Part shown: positions 15,285-26,997 of the stretch, one piece after another
How the letters are laid out: each line of letters begins with the position of its first letter
How positions within the stretch are numbered: the first letter of the stretch is position 1
From: Lyophyllum atratum
Lineage: Eukaryota > Basidiomycota > Agaricomycetes > Agaricales > Lyophyllaceae
Assembly (NCBI GenBank): GCA_014905825.1
Contig: JACGCN010000091.1
Span: 1 to 64,000, forward strand
Reading direction: 5' to 3'
Length of the DNA: 64,000 bases
Notes under the pieces: model-generated
What the model was told of the DNA's origin: nothing
The model's database searches: none
Seen by the model: the letters and a program-made list of their open reading frames with translations, nothing else
Position numbers and translations under genes: made by a program

Positions 15285-16587
15285 TCAATCCGCATCAACC
15301 GGATTCCAGCTAATCGCGCCATCCTTGCCGCGGTCCAGAGCATCGAGCGTTGTGACATCCTCTTCGGTGAGCTCAAAGTCATAGAGCTGTGTATTCGAAT
15401 TGATGCGCGCAGACGTCGCGCTCTTCACGAGGGGAACAAATCTACAAACCAATGATTGGATGATAAGCATCGAACCGGTCGATCCTGATGCTGGCCCAGA
15501 TATGCACGCACCCTTTTTGAAGGGACCAACGAAGCAGAGTTTGAGCCGGGTCGCGGTTATGCTACGATAGAGAAGAAGTGCTGAGGATGACGGTCTGAAA
15601 CATGAGGATATGGGAAGTATACTTACTTTAGCCGCCAGCTCCTTGATCGTAGGGTCGTCCAGTTTTCCGCGAATGATTGGACAATAGGCCTGAACGACAA
15701 TGGAGTATTTTCGGCAGTATGAAACGATGGGGCGCTGTTGACATAAAGGGTGGATCTGTTGATGGGATGGTGCGTTGATAAGATTGTGATGGCCCGCTTG
15801 GATGCGGCACTTGCGGTTCGCGACGCACCTCGATTTGATTGACGGAGGGCATGGGAAAGCCTGCGTTGCGGATTTCCTCGAGGTGTTTCACCCCGCTATG
15901 GGAGGTGGAGGACGGTGATGGTGGAGAATGTAGGGCGATCAGACGTACTAGTTTGACACGCCAACACTCCTGATTTTACCAGCTGCTTTAGCTTCTTGTA
16001 AAGCTTTGTATGTGAGAAGGCGCCGATCAGCTCCAGCAAATGGGTCGTGGATCAGAAATAGGTCGATGTAATCTGCTTGTGTCTCGCCATTAGCGCTGGG
16101 GAACTAAAGTCAACTTGACGCGCACCAAATTTGAATCTCGCAAGTGATTCATCGACTCCCTTCAGCGTGGTCTCATAGCCGTGAAATTTGGAGATACATT
16201 TCGTTGCTAGTTATACGTACACGCGTCAGCATATGTACCCAGCTAGAAGAAACGCTCGATGCACTGATAAAAACGTCCTCTCGGGAGAGCTCAGAGTCCC
16301 GGACGGCTTCGCCCACAGCGGCCTCGTTCCGATAAGCCTGTGCAGTGTCTACATGCCTGCTAGATTATCAGGATGTGAATTACGGCATTATATGTTGGAC
16401 CAACCTATATCCAGCTTCAAATGCCTCTAGGACAGAATCCCTGGTGGTATAGTTCTGATAGACACCAAAGCCGAGAAGCGGCATGGCATAGCCTTTGAGA
16501 GGGTAATGAGTCTCATTCAGCGCTGATACATGGTTTTGGTAAACCTGAGGAGAGCTTGATCGTTGAGGTGAGTGTGAGACCTGACAT
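15285..16587 (-). CDS. Aldo-keto reductase
   Basis: An NADPH-dependent carbonyl reductase of the aldo-keto reductase fold, probably cytosolic. Nine exons join cleanly. The start MSGLTLTSTIKLSSG at 16587 is followed by AMPLLGFGVYQN, the catalytic-site segment DTAQAYRNEAAVG (Asp and Tyr), VFITTKCISKFHGY (catalytic Lys), then DYIDLFLIHDPF (catalytic His), GVSNYGVKHLEEI, QAYCPIIRGKLDD, LLRWSLQKG and the nucleotide-binding PLVKSATSARI. All four catalytic residues are present, so it should be active; substrate is unknown. One intron lies just before the catalytic Lys codon. It faces the RING/TRAF gene with only 64 bases between start codons. Confidence 0.9.
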
Positions 16588-16651
16588 GGCTGTCGGAGCA
16601 ATCGCTCGGGCCGGGACTTGTCTTGGGCCACAACCTCACAAGTCGCGCGAA
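16588..16651. promoter_or_regulatory. 64-base shared divergent promoter (aldo-keto reductase / RING-TRAF gene)
   Basis: Only 64 bases separate the two start codons, so 5' leaders must be very short or transcripts overlap. No TATA box or obvious binding site is seen inside. Confidence 0.5.
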
Positions 16652-18420
16652 ATGTCGCTCTACAACTATGTCGAGTTCCCAAACTCCAATCTGGTCTGTA
16701 GGCACCCTTTATATCGTTCTGATATATCTCATACGAGCGTATAACAGATATGCTGCATATGTCGGTATGTTCCCCCGTTGTCCCGCTGACGACATCGCAT
16801 GAAACAAAGCCCGCCGCATCCGCAGGACAGCGTTCACGGACCCAGTCACGACGCAGACGTGTGCCCATACGTTCTGCAAGGAATGCATCCTACGGGCAAT
16901 TGAGCATTCTGCACAATGTCCTGTTGACCGCTCGCCTCTGGGCCCAGGTAACCTCATGCCCGCAAACCCTATAGTACGCTCTGTGAGCATTGAGTTCATA
17001 TTTCCAAAAGTTTCGGCGAGTCTAACGTCAAGGTATTTCCGGCAGCTCGTGGACGAACTTGTGGTAGAATGTGTGCACCGTGCGGAGGGGTGCATGTACA
17101 CTTGCCAACGTCAGCTGCTGCCCCCGCATCTCCTCGATTCTTGTGCGTACAGAGAGGTGGCGTGTCCGCAGGGGAAATGCTGGGAGACGATGCTGTTTAA
17201 GGACTCGATTTCTCATGTCCATGAAGAAGATGAAAACTACGATGAGGTACATCCGACGAAAGTACAGGAAGCAAAAGTATGTTCGATAACAAGTCTGATC
17301 CTCGCTCCTGCTCACCATCCTTCCCAGCCAGAAGCATTAGACACAGAGGCACTTGTACCTCCTGAGATCGAGACCCCTGCCGCCACCGACGAGCCACGGC
17401 AATCCGAAACATCCCCCGTATCAACCGACATCGCCCCTACGAGTTCCACCTCCGTCACCGCCGTCCCCAGCTCCGTCGCACCAGAGCCTCGCCTCGCCGT
17501 TCTCACAGAACAAAACATCCTCCTCCGACATCGCGTCGACCTCCTCGAGGGCCTCCTCCACGGCTTCAAACGTGATATGAATGCTGTCAAACGTGCCCTG
17601 GGGCCATGGTTTCGCGTCGGAGAGGGTGTGGAAGCTAATGTTAACCGTGATCGGAGCTACTTCTCGACCGAACTACCGCTGGGGGCCCAGCCTACGAGCG
17701 CGTCCACATCAAACGCGGCAGAAGGCTTGACGGCTCCTGAGGGGCTCCCTCCATACCCATACCCACGCTCACACCAACATCCGCATGCGTATCAGCATGC
17801 CTTTCCATACACCACCCCTGGGCCAATGCCTCACGCCGACTCACTTGCGCCCTACTTCCCGGCTGAGGTAGACGACGCCACGCCATTCCATCCCGCACGC
17901 CGAGCTCCGCCTCCCGCGTCTGCGAATCCTGTGCGAACGCATCGCTCCTCCTCGAGTGTAGAGTTCGTACCCCCGCTGACCCAGGGATATGACCCACATA
18001 CCCCGTATCCCGCTCCGCATCCGTCCCTGGTGGCGCCGCTGAACCTGGGCACGACATTAGAGGGCACTCTGCACGGGCTAAGAGAGAGTGTGCTGGGGCT
18101 TGCGGCGAGTGTTGATTCGATGGGGCGGAGGCATGAGATTGCGCTGACGAATGAGACGAGCCGGATGGCGGAGGAAGTGGGTGGGTTGAGGGTGGGGGTT
18201 CATGGGCTAAGGATGCAGGTATGTTGGTACATTTTCCAGACAGACTCAGAATGCTAATGTTCGTCGGTAGATACATGCAGTCATGATGGACCGCAATGCA
18301 CAGCTTACCGGGCGGGATGGGGTGGGAGATAGTATGAACGGACAGTGGATGCCGTTGCCTGCGCCTCAGCCCCCGACGCGTCAATTTCACGCTCAGCAGC
18401 CATCGATCACCAAATTGTAA
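16652..18420 (+). CDS. RING and TRAF-type zinc-finger protein (putative E3 ubiquitin ligase)
   Basis: Six exons (16652-16693, 16748-16764, 16826-16982, 17046-17276, 17328-18218, 18271-18420) join to 495 residues. A C3HC4 RING finger spans roughly residues 16-60: CCIC, TCAHTFCKEC and CPVDRSPL. It is followed by a TRAF-type zinc-finger region (about 80-135: CVHRAEGCMYTC, then HLLDSCAYREVACPQGKC). Next comes a Ser/Thr/Pro-rich linker, a short coiled-coil-like segment (TEQNILLRHRVDLLEGLLHG) and a disordered tail. RING proteins of this layout usually transfer ubiquitin from an E2 to a target; the target is unknown. The first Cys ligands are carried by a 17-base micro-exon. The start is the first Met that leads into the RING and lies 64 bases from the divergent reductase start. 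Confidence 0.87.
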
Positions 18421-18523
18421 GGCGTCTAGAGTGTATAATAGATTGTCATATGTAAGACAGTTTACAACATGTATCATTCGCGCAGAACTAGGTAGCAATG
18501 TAATAATCACCGAGTAGTAGAAC

Positions 18524-19163
18524 CTAGCTGCTGATACGCGTGGCCCAAGCATTATCGAGACGATCAAGCATGTCTTGGACCTCCCTGACCGCGTCCTTGC
18601 GGTCTTTACGTGCTTCCTCCCATGCGGGCTCTGCGGTGACACCGTCAAGGCGGAGAAGAGATTGGAGAAGGAGCTCGCCCAGGCGAGCATGTTCCTTTTG
18701 ATTGGTGGGGTCACGGAGAAAATAATCTACATCAGGTTTGAGAGACGTGCGAACGGCATGTAGTTCGGTCTGTATGGTCGCGATAATGGAGCGCTCAGAT
18801 TGGGACTGAGGATGTGCTGTGGCGTGAGGTTCGCGCGGATCAGTGGCGCCGATAAGGGCGATGACCGAGTTGGGGTGCAGGCCATAGGCAGATACTACGA
18901 GGGGGGTCAGCTATAGGCATTGCGCGAGGAAGGGCACGGACTGGGAGCCTGGTCGTCTTTCATGACGGCGCCGGCGTGGATGAGCTTGAATGCATCGTGC
19001 GGCAGATGAGTGTAATCGGCGAGAGATTTGCGGACGGCGTAGAGCGGGGTATCTGGGGCGGGGAGATCAAAGGTTATTCTGTGGGGATGTTGATGAGCTC
19101 GCCGTTCGAGGCGACGAGGAGAGGGACTCGCCTCTCCTTGCCCCACTTGACGGTGACAGTCAT
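18524..19163 (-). CDS. BAG-domain Hsp70 co-chaperone with N-terminal ubiquitin-like domain
   Basis: Three exons (19163-19132, 19078-18942, 18894-18524) join in frame to 179 residues. The N-terminal half is ubiquitin-like (MTVTVKWGKER, ITFDLPAPDTPLYAVRKSL, DAFKLIHAGAVMKDD, YGLHPNSVIALIG). The C-terminal half is a helical BAG-type domain (SIIATIQTELHAVRTSL, LLLQSLLRLDGV, DRKDAVREVQDMLDRLD), which in this family stimulates nucleotide exchange on Hsp70. The first intron (19079-19131) has a GC donor (AG then GCGAGT); it is needed to join the ubiquitin-like strand in frame. Size and layout match fungal Bag101/Snl1-like soluble forms. It faces the Pbs2-type kinase over 95 bases. Confidence 0.87.
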
Positions 19164-19258
19164 TGGAAAGGGCGTTTAAACCCTAACCCCGACGCGTGAC
19201 CTGCTTATGACTTCATTTTGAACGTTGTGTTCTTGACGTCCGAGTCGTTTCCTCAACC
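19164..19258. promoter_or_regulatory. Short divergent promoter with telobox-like and MluI-box motifs
   Basis: The 95 bases between the BAG and kinase starts contain AAACCCTAACCCC at 19178-19190, which matches the fungal telomere-repeat unit and the telobox known from promoters of some eukaryotes. ACGCGT, the MluI cell-cycle box core, lies at 19192-19197. Both are read directly; function is inferred. Confidence 0.4.
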
Positions 19259-21006
19259 ATGCCCCCCTCCGATGCCCCCAGACGTCCCCCTCCCAACCCC
19301 AACGCCCGCCCCAACGCCCTCACCGGTCTCCTCGCAAATAGGCAGGCCGCCACCCCCATCCCCCCCTCCCTTCAGGCTAAAATGGCCGCAGTATGTCTCA
19401 TTCACCATCGTCCTATCGCCCCATACTCATCTTGTTCCCCCAGTTTGCCAACAGAACTAACAGCTCATCTATCGTCGAGACCACGACGACGGCACTTGCC
19501 AACTCCTCACTCAATGCAGGACCATCCAGCCATCCGAGCCTCTATACCGCCAACTCCTACCCGCCCCCACGTCCCCGTATAACTGGCCTCGCTGCACGCA
19601 GAACGAAGCCGGGATTCTCTCTCAAAGACATCGATCCAACCATCGTCCCAACTCCAAGTGGTGGCGCAGCCGCTGCAGGTCTCGGCGCAGGTCGCCCCTC
19701 CCTTGCTCTAGATCCCCCAAAGCGCCCTATTCCCTCGAATTTCGTCTCCCCTTTTTCTAACTTTTCCAAAATTGTGTTCGTCTCCTCGTCTGTTTTTCAT
19801 ATGCCAATCGCTTACCTTGCGCAGAGACCCGTCTGGCGCTCTTAATTTTAACGGCAAGGCTGTACTCCATGCTGCGGGTGTTAATTTTTCGAGCGGCGCG
19901 TCTTTCAATATCAATATGGAGCAGCTGCAGCTCGACGAAGAGCTCGGAAGGGGCAACTATGGAACTGTCAAAAAGGTATTGCACAAGCCGACCAATGTCG
20001 CCATGGCCATGAAGGTAAGCCCCTCAGTTCCCTCTTTTGGACTAGCCCTATATCATTATTCCAGGAAATTCGTCTGGAACTCGACGATGCAAAACTTAAC
20101 GCCATCATCATGGAGCTCGACATTCTCCATCGCGCGGTCGCCCCTGAAATTGTCGAGTTCTACGGCGCGTTCTTCATAGAGTCCTGTGTGTACTATTGCA
20201 TGGAGTACATGGACGCAGGCAGTCTCGATAAACTTCAGGGCGCTGGCGTCCCCGAGGACGTCCTCGGTCGCATCGCAGGTTCTATGGTTCGAGGTCTCAA
20301 GTTCCTCAAGGATGAACTCCAGATTATCCACCGGGGTAAGCTCCCTTTTCGCCTAGCCGCCGGATAAGGATTGAATATCGATCGATAGACGTCAAACCGA
20401 CAAATGTTCTCGTTAGCAAGAAGGGTGACATCAAACTCTGTGACTTCGGGGTGTCAGGGCAACTTGAGAAATCGCTTGCGAAAACGAACATCGGGTGCCA
20501 GAGTTACATGGCTGTGAGTCTTCTTCGTTCACCTCTCATTCTTCCGGCATCTAATCATGGACACTCAGCCCGAGCGCATCAAGGGCGAATCGCAAAACAA
20601 TCTTGGCACATACACCGTCTCTTCGGATGTCTGGTCTCTTGGCCTCTCCATGATCGAAATCGGCCTCGGCCAGTACCCATACCCGCCCGAGACTTACTCG
20701 AACGTCTTTGCGCAGCTCACTGCCATCGTGCACGGGGACCCACCCGAACTGCCCGAGGATCGGTACAGCGATGAGGCCAGGGACTGGGTTGCACGATGCC
20801 TTTCGAAGAAACCGGAAGATCGCGCTAGCTACAGCGAGCTCTTGGAGCACCCCTTCCTGAAAGGTGATGCGGAGCGAAAGGATGTTGATATGGTGAATTG
20901 GGTACAAAGAGCACTGGAACATCGGGAGGCGAAGCTGGCGAAAGAGAAAGAGGATGCTATGCTCGCCACCCCAAAGTCAGCGCCAGCCTCAACTCTATCG
21001 GAATGA
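19259..21006 (+). CDS. PBS2: MAP kinase kinase of the Pbs2/Wis1 type (HOG osmostress pathway)
   Basis: Dual-specificity kinase that activates the Hog1/Sty1 MAP kinase in the cytoplasm. Six exons (introns 19391-19443, 19776-19824, 20015-20064, 20336-20388, 20514-20568) join to 495 residues. A disordered Pro/Ser-rich N-terminus of about 200 residues precedes the kinase: glycine loop GRGNYGTV, ATP lysine in VAMAMK, HRDVKPTNVLV, CDFGVSG, and the activation loop SLAKTNIGCQSYMAPERI with the Ser/Thr phosphosites of Pbs2-type enzymes. WVARCLSKKPEDRASY and HPFLKG end the domain. It is shorter at the N-terminus than yeast Pbs2 and I cannot locate an SH3-binding PxxP with certainty. Donor 19776 is GTTCGT. 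Confidence 0.92.
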
Positions 21007-22163
21007 GTTGAAAGCAGACTCAACTGCTTTTTCGACCGGAATGGACTCCGGATTCAGGCTGTGATGTTTGGGGCTCCTGTTCGTGTATGGCTTGCATATG
21101 CTGTCCTCACCCGATGGCGATGCGACGGCAAGCGATGGCGCACATCGACCCCTAGGCGAGTCCTGCAACATCCAGTACCCATTCCCATCCCCGCCAAGCT
21201 CCACTCCTACACATTATTCGCCCATATTCATTCCCTCCATCATCCAGCCATCGGCGCTCTGCGTTATTACATGCCATTCTGCACATGATTCGCGTCTTCT
21301 ATACCCCCACCCCTCATATATATCACTCGGGTCTGGACCCTAGCAGCCACATTTTCTTCGGGCGTCTTTTCTTTCAGGAGCTGGCTGGGCTCATCGCTTC
21401 TCCTCGCAGGTTCGAGGGTCGGTCATTCATCGCTTTGGGCACAGACACACATGTACACCTCAAGTATTCTTAGGCTTCCTCCCCGTCTCTGGCCACCATC
21501 CCATCTACGCTGCCCTTCCCAAGGGCGCATCTGCGTCATCTAGACATACACAACCACCATCTGCCCAAAGCGCGAAACAACTTATATGATCGAGTCTGCA
21601 ACTGTCTGTTCCTTTCACTCCAATAACCATACACGACAACGGAGTAGAAGGATCCATAGTACGACCCACCCAGGATCAGGTTGAATCAATGGTGCTACGT
21701 GTATGCAAACCTTCGACTTCACAAGGCGGTTTGTAAACCCCTGCTGCCTTGGCCGTTGCTCTCCGCTTCTTTTATCCTCACTCGTTCATACATTTAGACT
21801 AGCGTGTTCTTGGGTATGGGGTTTACTGTCCGTTGATGTTCGCTTTTTTTCCTGCCTTCCCCACCATCACACTCACTCAAATGTAGCACACACACACGGC
21901 TTTCCTTCTTCGATGTACACATTGCATTACATACATTATTATCCGTGTATCCAACTATCACCACTGTCGTGTATGCAAAGGGCAAGAATCGGCAAAGTCC
22001 GCTTCGAAAATCACAGTTTTCAAGTGACCAATCTATGCGATTATCTCCTTCAGACACTCCGACTCATCTTGGTTTCTGATTCATTGGATTCGACTCATCG
22101 ATTCCATCCGCTGAGGCTCAGAATAAATACTGTCCTCTTCTGTCCTCTTCCCACATTTTCATC
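21007..22163. other. Intergenic stretch of about 1.15 kb
   Basis: Pyrimidine-rich sequence with no protein I recognise on either strand. It includes the kinase 3' region and the synthetase promoter, where TGTCCTCTTC occurs twice in tandem just before 22150. No RNA gene or mobile element seen. Confidence 0.4.
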
Positions 22164-25100
22164 ATGTCATTTCCCCCACACGACAGTGCGTTCAACAACT
22201 TAGATCTTGCAGAGCTCCGGCGTAACTAATCCAACTAACCATTAGTTTCTGCACCGTTTGATTTCGCTAAGGAAGAGGAGAAAGTCCTCGGTTTCTGGAG
22301 GGAGATCGACGCCTTCCGCACCAGCGTGAAGCTCTCTGAAGGTCGCCCCGAGTTCTCCTTCTACGATGGACCCCCCTTCGCCACCGGCCTGCCCCATTAC
22401 GGACATCTCCTCGCGGGAACTATCAAGGTAGATGACGCGCGCAACACTACTATACATGATATACAGATGATATTCATTAGGATATCGTCACCCGCCACGC
22501 CCATGTCAGCGGGCATCATGTAACACGTCGTTTCGGATGGGACACGCACGGGCTGCCCGTCGAGCATGAGATCGACAAGCAGCTGGGCATCACGGGCAAA
22601 GAGGATGTCCTGAAAATGGGTATCGACAAGTACAACGAAGAGTGCCGGAAGATCGTCATGCGGTATTCATCGGAGTGGCGGCAGACCGTAGAGCGCATGG
22701 GCCGCTGGATTGATTTCGACAATGATTACAAGACGCTGAATATCTCGTTCATGGAGTCCGTCTGGTGGGCCTTTGGTGAGTTGTTCAAGAAGGGGATGGT
22801 GTATCGCGGCCTGCGGGTGATGCCCTACTCGACGGGGTGTACCACGCCGCTGTCGAATTTCGAAGCCGGCCTGGACTATCGCGATGTCAATGATCCTGCT
22901 GGTATGTCGTTGCTTGACGGCTGGGATCGCGTACTGATGATATCTTAGTGACCGTATCTTTTCCCCTCGTTGACGATCCCAAAACCTCTCTCTTGGCGTG
23001 GACGACGACACCATGGACGCTTCCGTCCAATCTGGCACTTTGCGTGCACCCTGATTTCACGTATATCAAAATTCACGACCAGGAGCGCGATCAGAACTTC
23101 ATCCTGCACGAGAACCTCCTCAAGACAGTGTATAAGGATCCGAAGAAAGCTAAATTCAAGAAGCTCGGCCAGTTCCAGGGCGCGGATATGAAGGGCTGGA
23201 GATATGCTCCCCTCTTTGAGTACTTCACGGATCAGGTACGGGTGAAAAGATCTGTGCGAAAAGGCTGTTTCTCCTGACTGTTTCAAAGTTTGAGGACAAA
23301 GCTTTCAGAGTTGTCGTGGATACGTACGTGACCGATGCGGACGGCACCGGCATCGTTCACCAGGCTCCCGCCTTTGGTGAGGACGATCATCGCATCGCCA
23401 TCTCGAATGGCGTTCTGCGCAATGATGAGATGCCTCCTTGCCCCATCGATGATAGCGGCCACTTCACCAAGGAAGTTCCAGACTTTGTGGGACTGCATGT
23501 CAAGGTTTGTTGAATTCTCTGTGGCATAAGAATCGTTCCCACAATCTTACTAAACATGAATTCGCAGGCTGCAGATGGTCCTATCCAGAAGGTGCTAAAG
23601 GCGAAAGGGCGCCTCATCGTGCAGTCAACCATCAACCATAGTTATCCTTTCTGCTGGAGGTGATATCACTTCCTCCTTGCCTCGCAAACTGGCCTTTAAA
23701 CCTGTATCTTTAAGGTCTGGGACGCCCCTGATCTATCGTGCCATCCCCGCATGGTTCATCCGTGTCACACCTATCATCGACGAGCTTGTCGAAAATAATG
23801 AAAATACAAGATGGTCCGTGTCGTTTGCCGTTTCTTCTTGATTTCTATCTCACTGATCGATCATTCAGGGTGCCTCAAAGCGTTGGAGACAACAGATTCG
23901 GAAACTGGTTAGCTAATGCCAGAGATTGGAATGTCTCCAGAAATCGTTACTGGGGAACACCCATACCCTTATGGGCCAGTGAGGACCTGGAAGAGGTGGG
24001 AACAATTTTTTGCTTCTTGATTTCTCTTTTTCATGGTCCCCTTGTCAGATCGTCTGCGTTGGCTCGGTTGAGGAACTAGAGAAATTGTCTGGAGTCTCTG
24101 GCATCACCGACATCCACAGGGACAAGATCGACCACATCACCATCCCCTCCCAAAAGGGCAAGGGTCCCTTGAAAAGAGTCGAAGAAATTTTCGATTGTTG
24201 GTTTGAGTCCGGAAGGTAAGTCAGCGCCACATTTTATCGAGCTCATTATTAAAACAAAGTACAGTATGCCATACGCCCAACTTCATTATCCTTTCGAAAA
24301 CAAGGAGCTATTCGAACGTACACACCCTGCGGACTTCGTTTCGGAGGGTATCGATCAGACTCGAGGGTGGTTCTACACTCTGCTGGTTCTTTCGACACAT
24401 CTCTTCGGGAAGGCACCCTGGAAGAATCTGATTGTCACAGGCCTTGTTCTCGCGGCGTGAGTCTTTGCTGATTATAATGGTTATGGTGGATTCTGAACTC
24501 AGTCGTTTCTTGCAGTGATGGCAAGAAGATGAGCAAAAGCTTGAGGAATTACCCCGATCCCAACCTCATCATCAACAAGTATGGCGCTGATGCCACAAGG
24601 TAATGTGCACCGATATATTGATGCTCCTAACCTCCTGACTTATATATATGTAGGATGTTCTTGGTTAACTCTCCCATTGTCCGAGGTGACAACTTGCGAT
24701 TCCGCGAAGAAGGTGTCCGCGAAGTCATCTCCAGGGTTCTTTTGCCTTGGCTCAACTCCTTCCGTTTCTTCCTGGGCCACGTCTCTCTACTCAAGAAGGT
24801 TACTGGTGTAGACTTCAAATACAACGCGCATGCACCCGTCCCAAATAATGTCATGGATCGTTGGATCCTGGCCCGGTGTCAGTCACTGATCAAGCTCGTC
24901 AAGGAAGAGATGGCGGCATACAGGCTCTATACTATTATCCCCCGGTTACTGGACCTTGTCGATGAACTCACCAATTGGTATATCCGCTTCAACCGCAAAC
25001 GTCTGAAGGGCGAGGATGGTAAAGAGGACACAATCTCCGCTCTCAACACACTATTTGAAACACTTTTCACCCTCTGCCGGACAATGGTATGTCTACCGGT

Positions 25101-26108
25101 TGCACTTCTTCCTTCAGCGCTGAATTAATGGGTATCTCAATCAGTCATCATATACACCGTTTATGACAGAAAATCTTTACCAGTCCCTGCGGCAATTTAT
25201 CCCCGAGGATCCAACTGCCAGTGATACGCGCTCCATCCACTTCCTCAGCTTCCCGGACGTGAAGGAAGAGTACTTTGATGCTGACATCGAGCGGAAAGTG
25301 AAACGCATGCAGGCTGTCATCGACCTGACAAGGAATATCCGCGAGAAGAATAACCTCTCTCTAAAGGTTTGTGACTGATACGGGTCGATGGTATCAATGC
25401 TGATCGTCATTCCAGGTGCCTCTGAAAGAGCTCCTCGTCTTCCACCCTGACAGTCAATATCTCGAGGATGTGAAGCCACTACAGAGATACATCAAATCCG
25501 AGCTGAATGTTCGCGACATCGTCTTCAGTTCGGACGAAACTCTCTCCGGTGTGCGGTATCGTGCGGTTGCTGATTGGGCCGTGCTCGGCCGAAAACTGCG
25601 GAAAGACCTTGGTCGGGTGAAGAATGCACTTCCCAGCGTTTCCAGCGATGACGTTCGGTCGTATATCAGCGCAGGCAAAATCAGCGTTGACGGCATTGAA
25701 CTGGTTGCGGGCGACCTCACGGTGCAGCGTTATCTTGAACTCCCTTCCTCTGCTGAAGGACAGTACGCCACGCACACCGATAATGACGTCGTCGTGCGAC
25801 TCGATATCCAAGTCCACCCTGATCTAGAGGCTGAATGGCTGGCTCGGGAACTCACCAATCGTGTCCAGAAGCTACGCAAGAAGGCCGGGCTTCAAGCGAC
25901 GGATGACGTTCATGTTTTCTACCGCTTCGAGGAGGGATCGGGCGCAGAGCTGCTTGCCGCTTTGAAGCAGAATACAGACATTATTCGGAAAACGGTGGGC
26001 AGCCTTCCAGTGGATGTCAAGGAGCGGAAACCCGACTCGAAGCTCCTCATCGAGGAAGAGCAGGAGATTGCTGACGTGAAGTTTTTACTGTATTTGGTGG
26101 CAGTTTAG
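22164..26108 (+). CDS. ILS1: Isoleucyl-tRNA synthetase, cytosolic
   Basis: Class I synthetase that charges isoleucine onto tRNA-Ile in the cytosol. About 13 introns break a protein of just over 1,000 residues. The short first exon (MSFPPHD) is followed by [15 protein letters not shown] and [19 protein letters not shown], which holds the HIGH-type motif (HYGH). The editing domain contains [13 protein letters not shown] and [16 protein letters not shown]. Next come [39 protein letters not shown] and the KMSKS loop ([15 protein letters not shown]). The anticodon-binding region ([30 protein letters not shown]) and a C-terminal extension to 26108 complete it. No mitochondrial leader is apparent. 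All exons remain in frame. Confidence 0.95.
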
Positions 26109-26219
26109 AGAGTGGATGACGAGTTACAAAAACATAAAATCATTCTTGTAGCACAATACATACGACATTGGATTAGAATACAGTGTTAGATATCAAAGTC
26201 TGTCCGATTAATTCTTACA

Positions 26220-26997
26220 TCATTTCTTAGTGGTACCAAAACCCCCGAAGCCCATAAACTTGGCCATGTCGCCGTCCTGGTCCATGGCGGTATCCTTGAT
26301 CAGCTCAAGGCGCGCCATTTCTTTTCCGGCCTTTTTCGCCGCCTTTTTCTGTTCTCTCAATGCCACTTCCTTGGCTTTGACCTCTGCCAAGCGTTGGTCA
26401 AAGTCATATGCCTTGGCCGTTGACGCGGCTTTCGTCTTCTCGCGAAGAAGCGCTATTCGAGCTTGAACTTGAGCAAGCGTTGATCTGGCCAACTTGGTAG
26501 TTTGCCCTAGCACCCGCAAATCTGGAAATAGACTTGTCCGTGAATTCAAGGAATAACGAAGGGGCTAGACGTACGTGCTCTGCTGTTAATATGATCAAGG
26601 TACCCCACACTGTCTTTATACGTTCTGTTGCACGCTTCACAGTGGAAGCCAGGCTGGCCTGGTCCCTTCCCGCCTGGATTTTGGACAACCATGATTTTAT
26701 TGAGATTCTTCTCCAGCTCCAAAGGTCCCTCTCGCTGCTGCATGAGTTCTGTAGGCTTTGGAAGGTCATCTCGTCGACCTTTCCGCGGTTTCTTTCCTGA
26801 AAAGCGGGGGTAAGAGAAAATAAGGGAAATGAGTAATCGACTGGACCTTGCTTCAGCCGTTCCTCATTCTCCTGCATCCTCTCTTTCTCTTCTTCATCCT
26901 TCTTCTTGGCGCGTTCTGCATACTCCTCCTTGTCCCATTTCTTCCTGAAGTCGGTATCGGCTGCCTTGCTGCCGTAGGCCCCGCCCTTGTCAGCCAT
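26220..26997 (-). CDS. SNU23: Snu23/ZMAT2-like U4/U6.U5 tri-snRNP zinc-finger protein
   Basis: Component of the spliceosomal tri-snRNP, nuclear. Three exons. N-terminal MADKGGAYGSKAADTDFRKKW and KEEYAERAKKK are diagnostic of the ZMAT2/Snu23 family. A U1-type C2H2 finger follows (FHCEACNRTYKDSVGYLDH, completed across the second intron to SRAH). A basic helical segment (LAQVQARIALLREK, DFDQRLAEVKAKE) precedes the C-terminal MAKFMGFGGFGTTKK, also typical. Two short introns (near 26760-26860 and 26526-26573) join LKQG to KKPRKGRRDD and RAH to LRVLGQ. Full length for the family. It lies about 110 bases from the convergent synthetase stop. Confidence 0.93.

Noticed and set aside
21703..22203. Long open frame before the isoleucyl-tRNA synthetase gene
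   Set aside because: It overlaps the synthetase first exon and reads as His/Ser/Leu-rich low complexity, so it is a chance frame.
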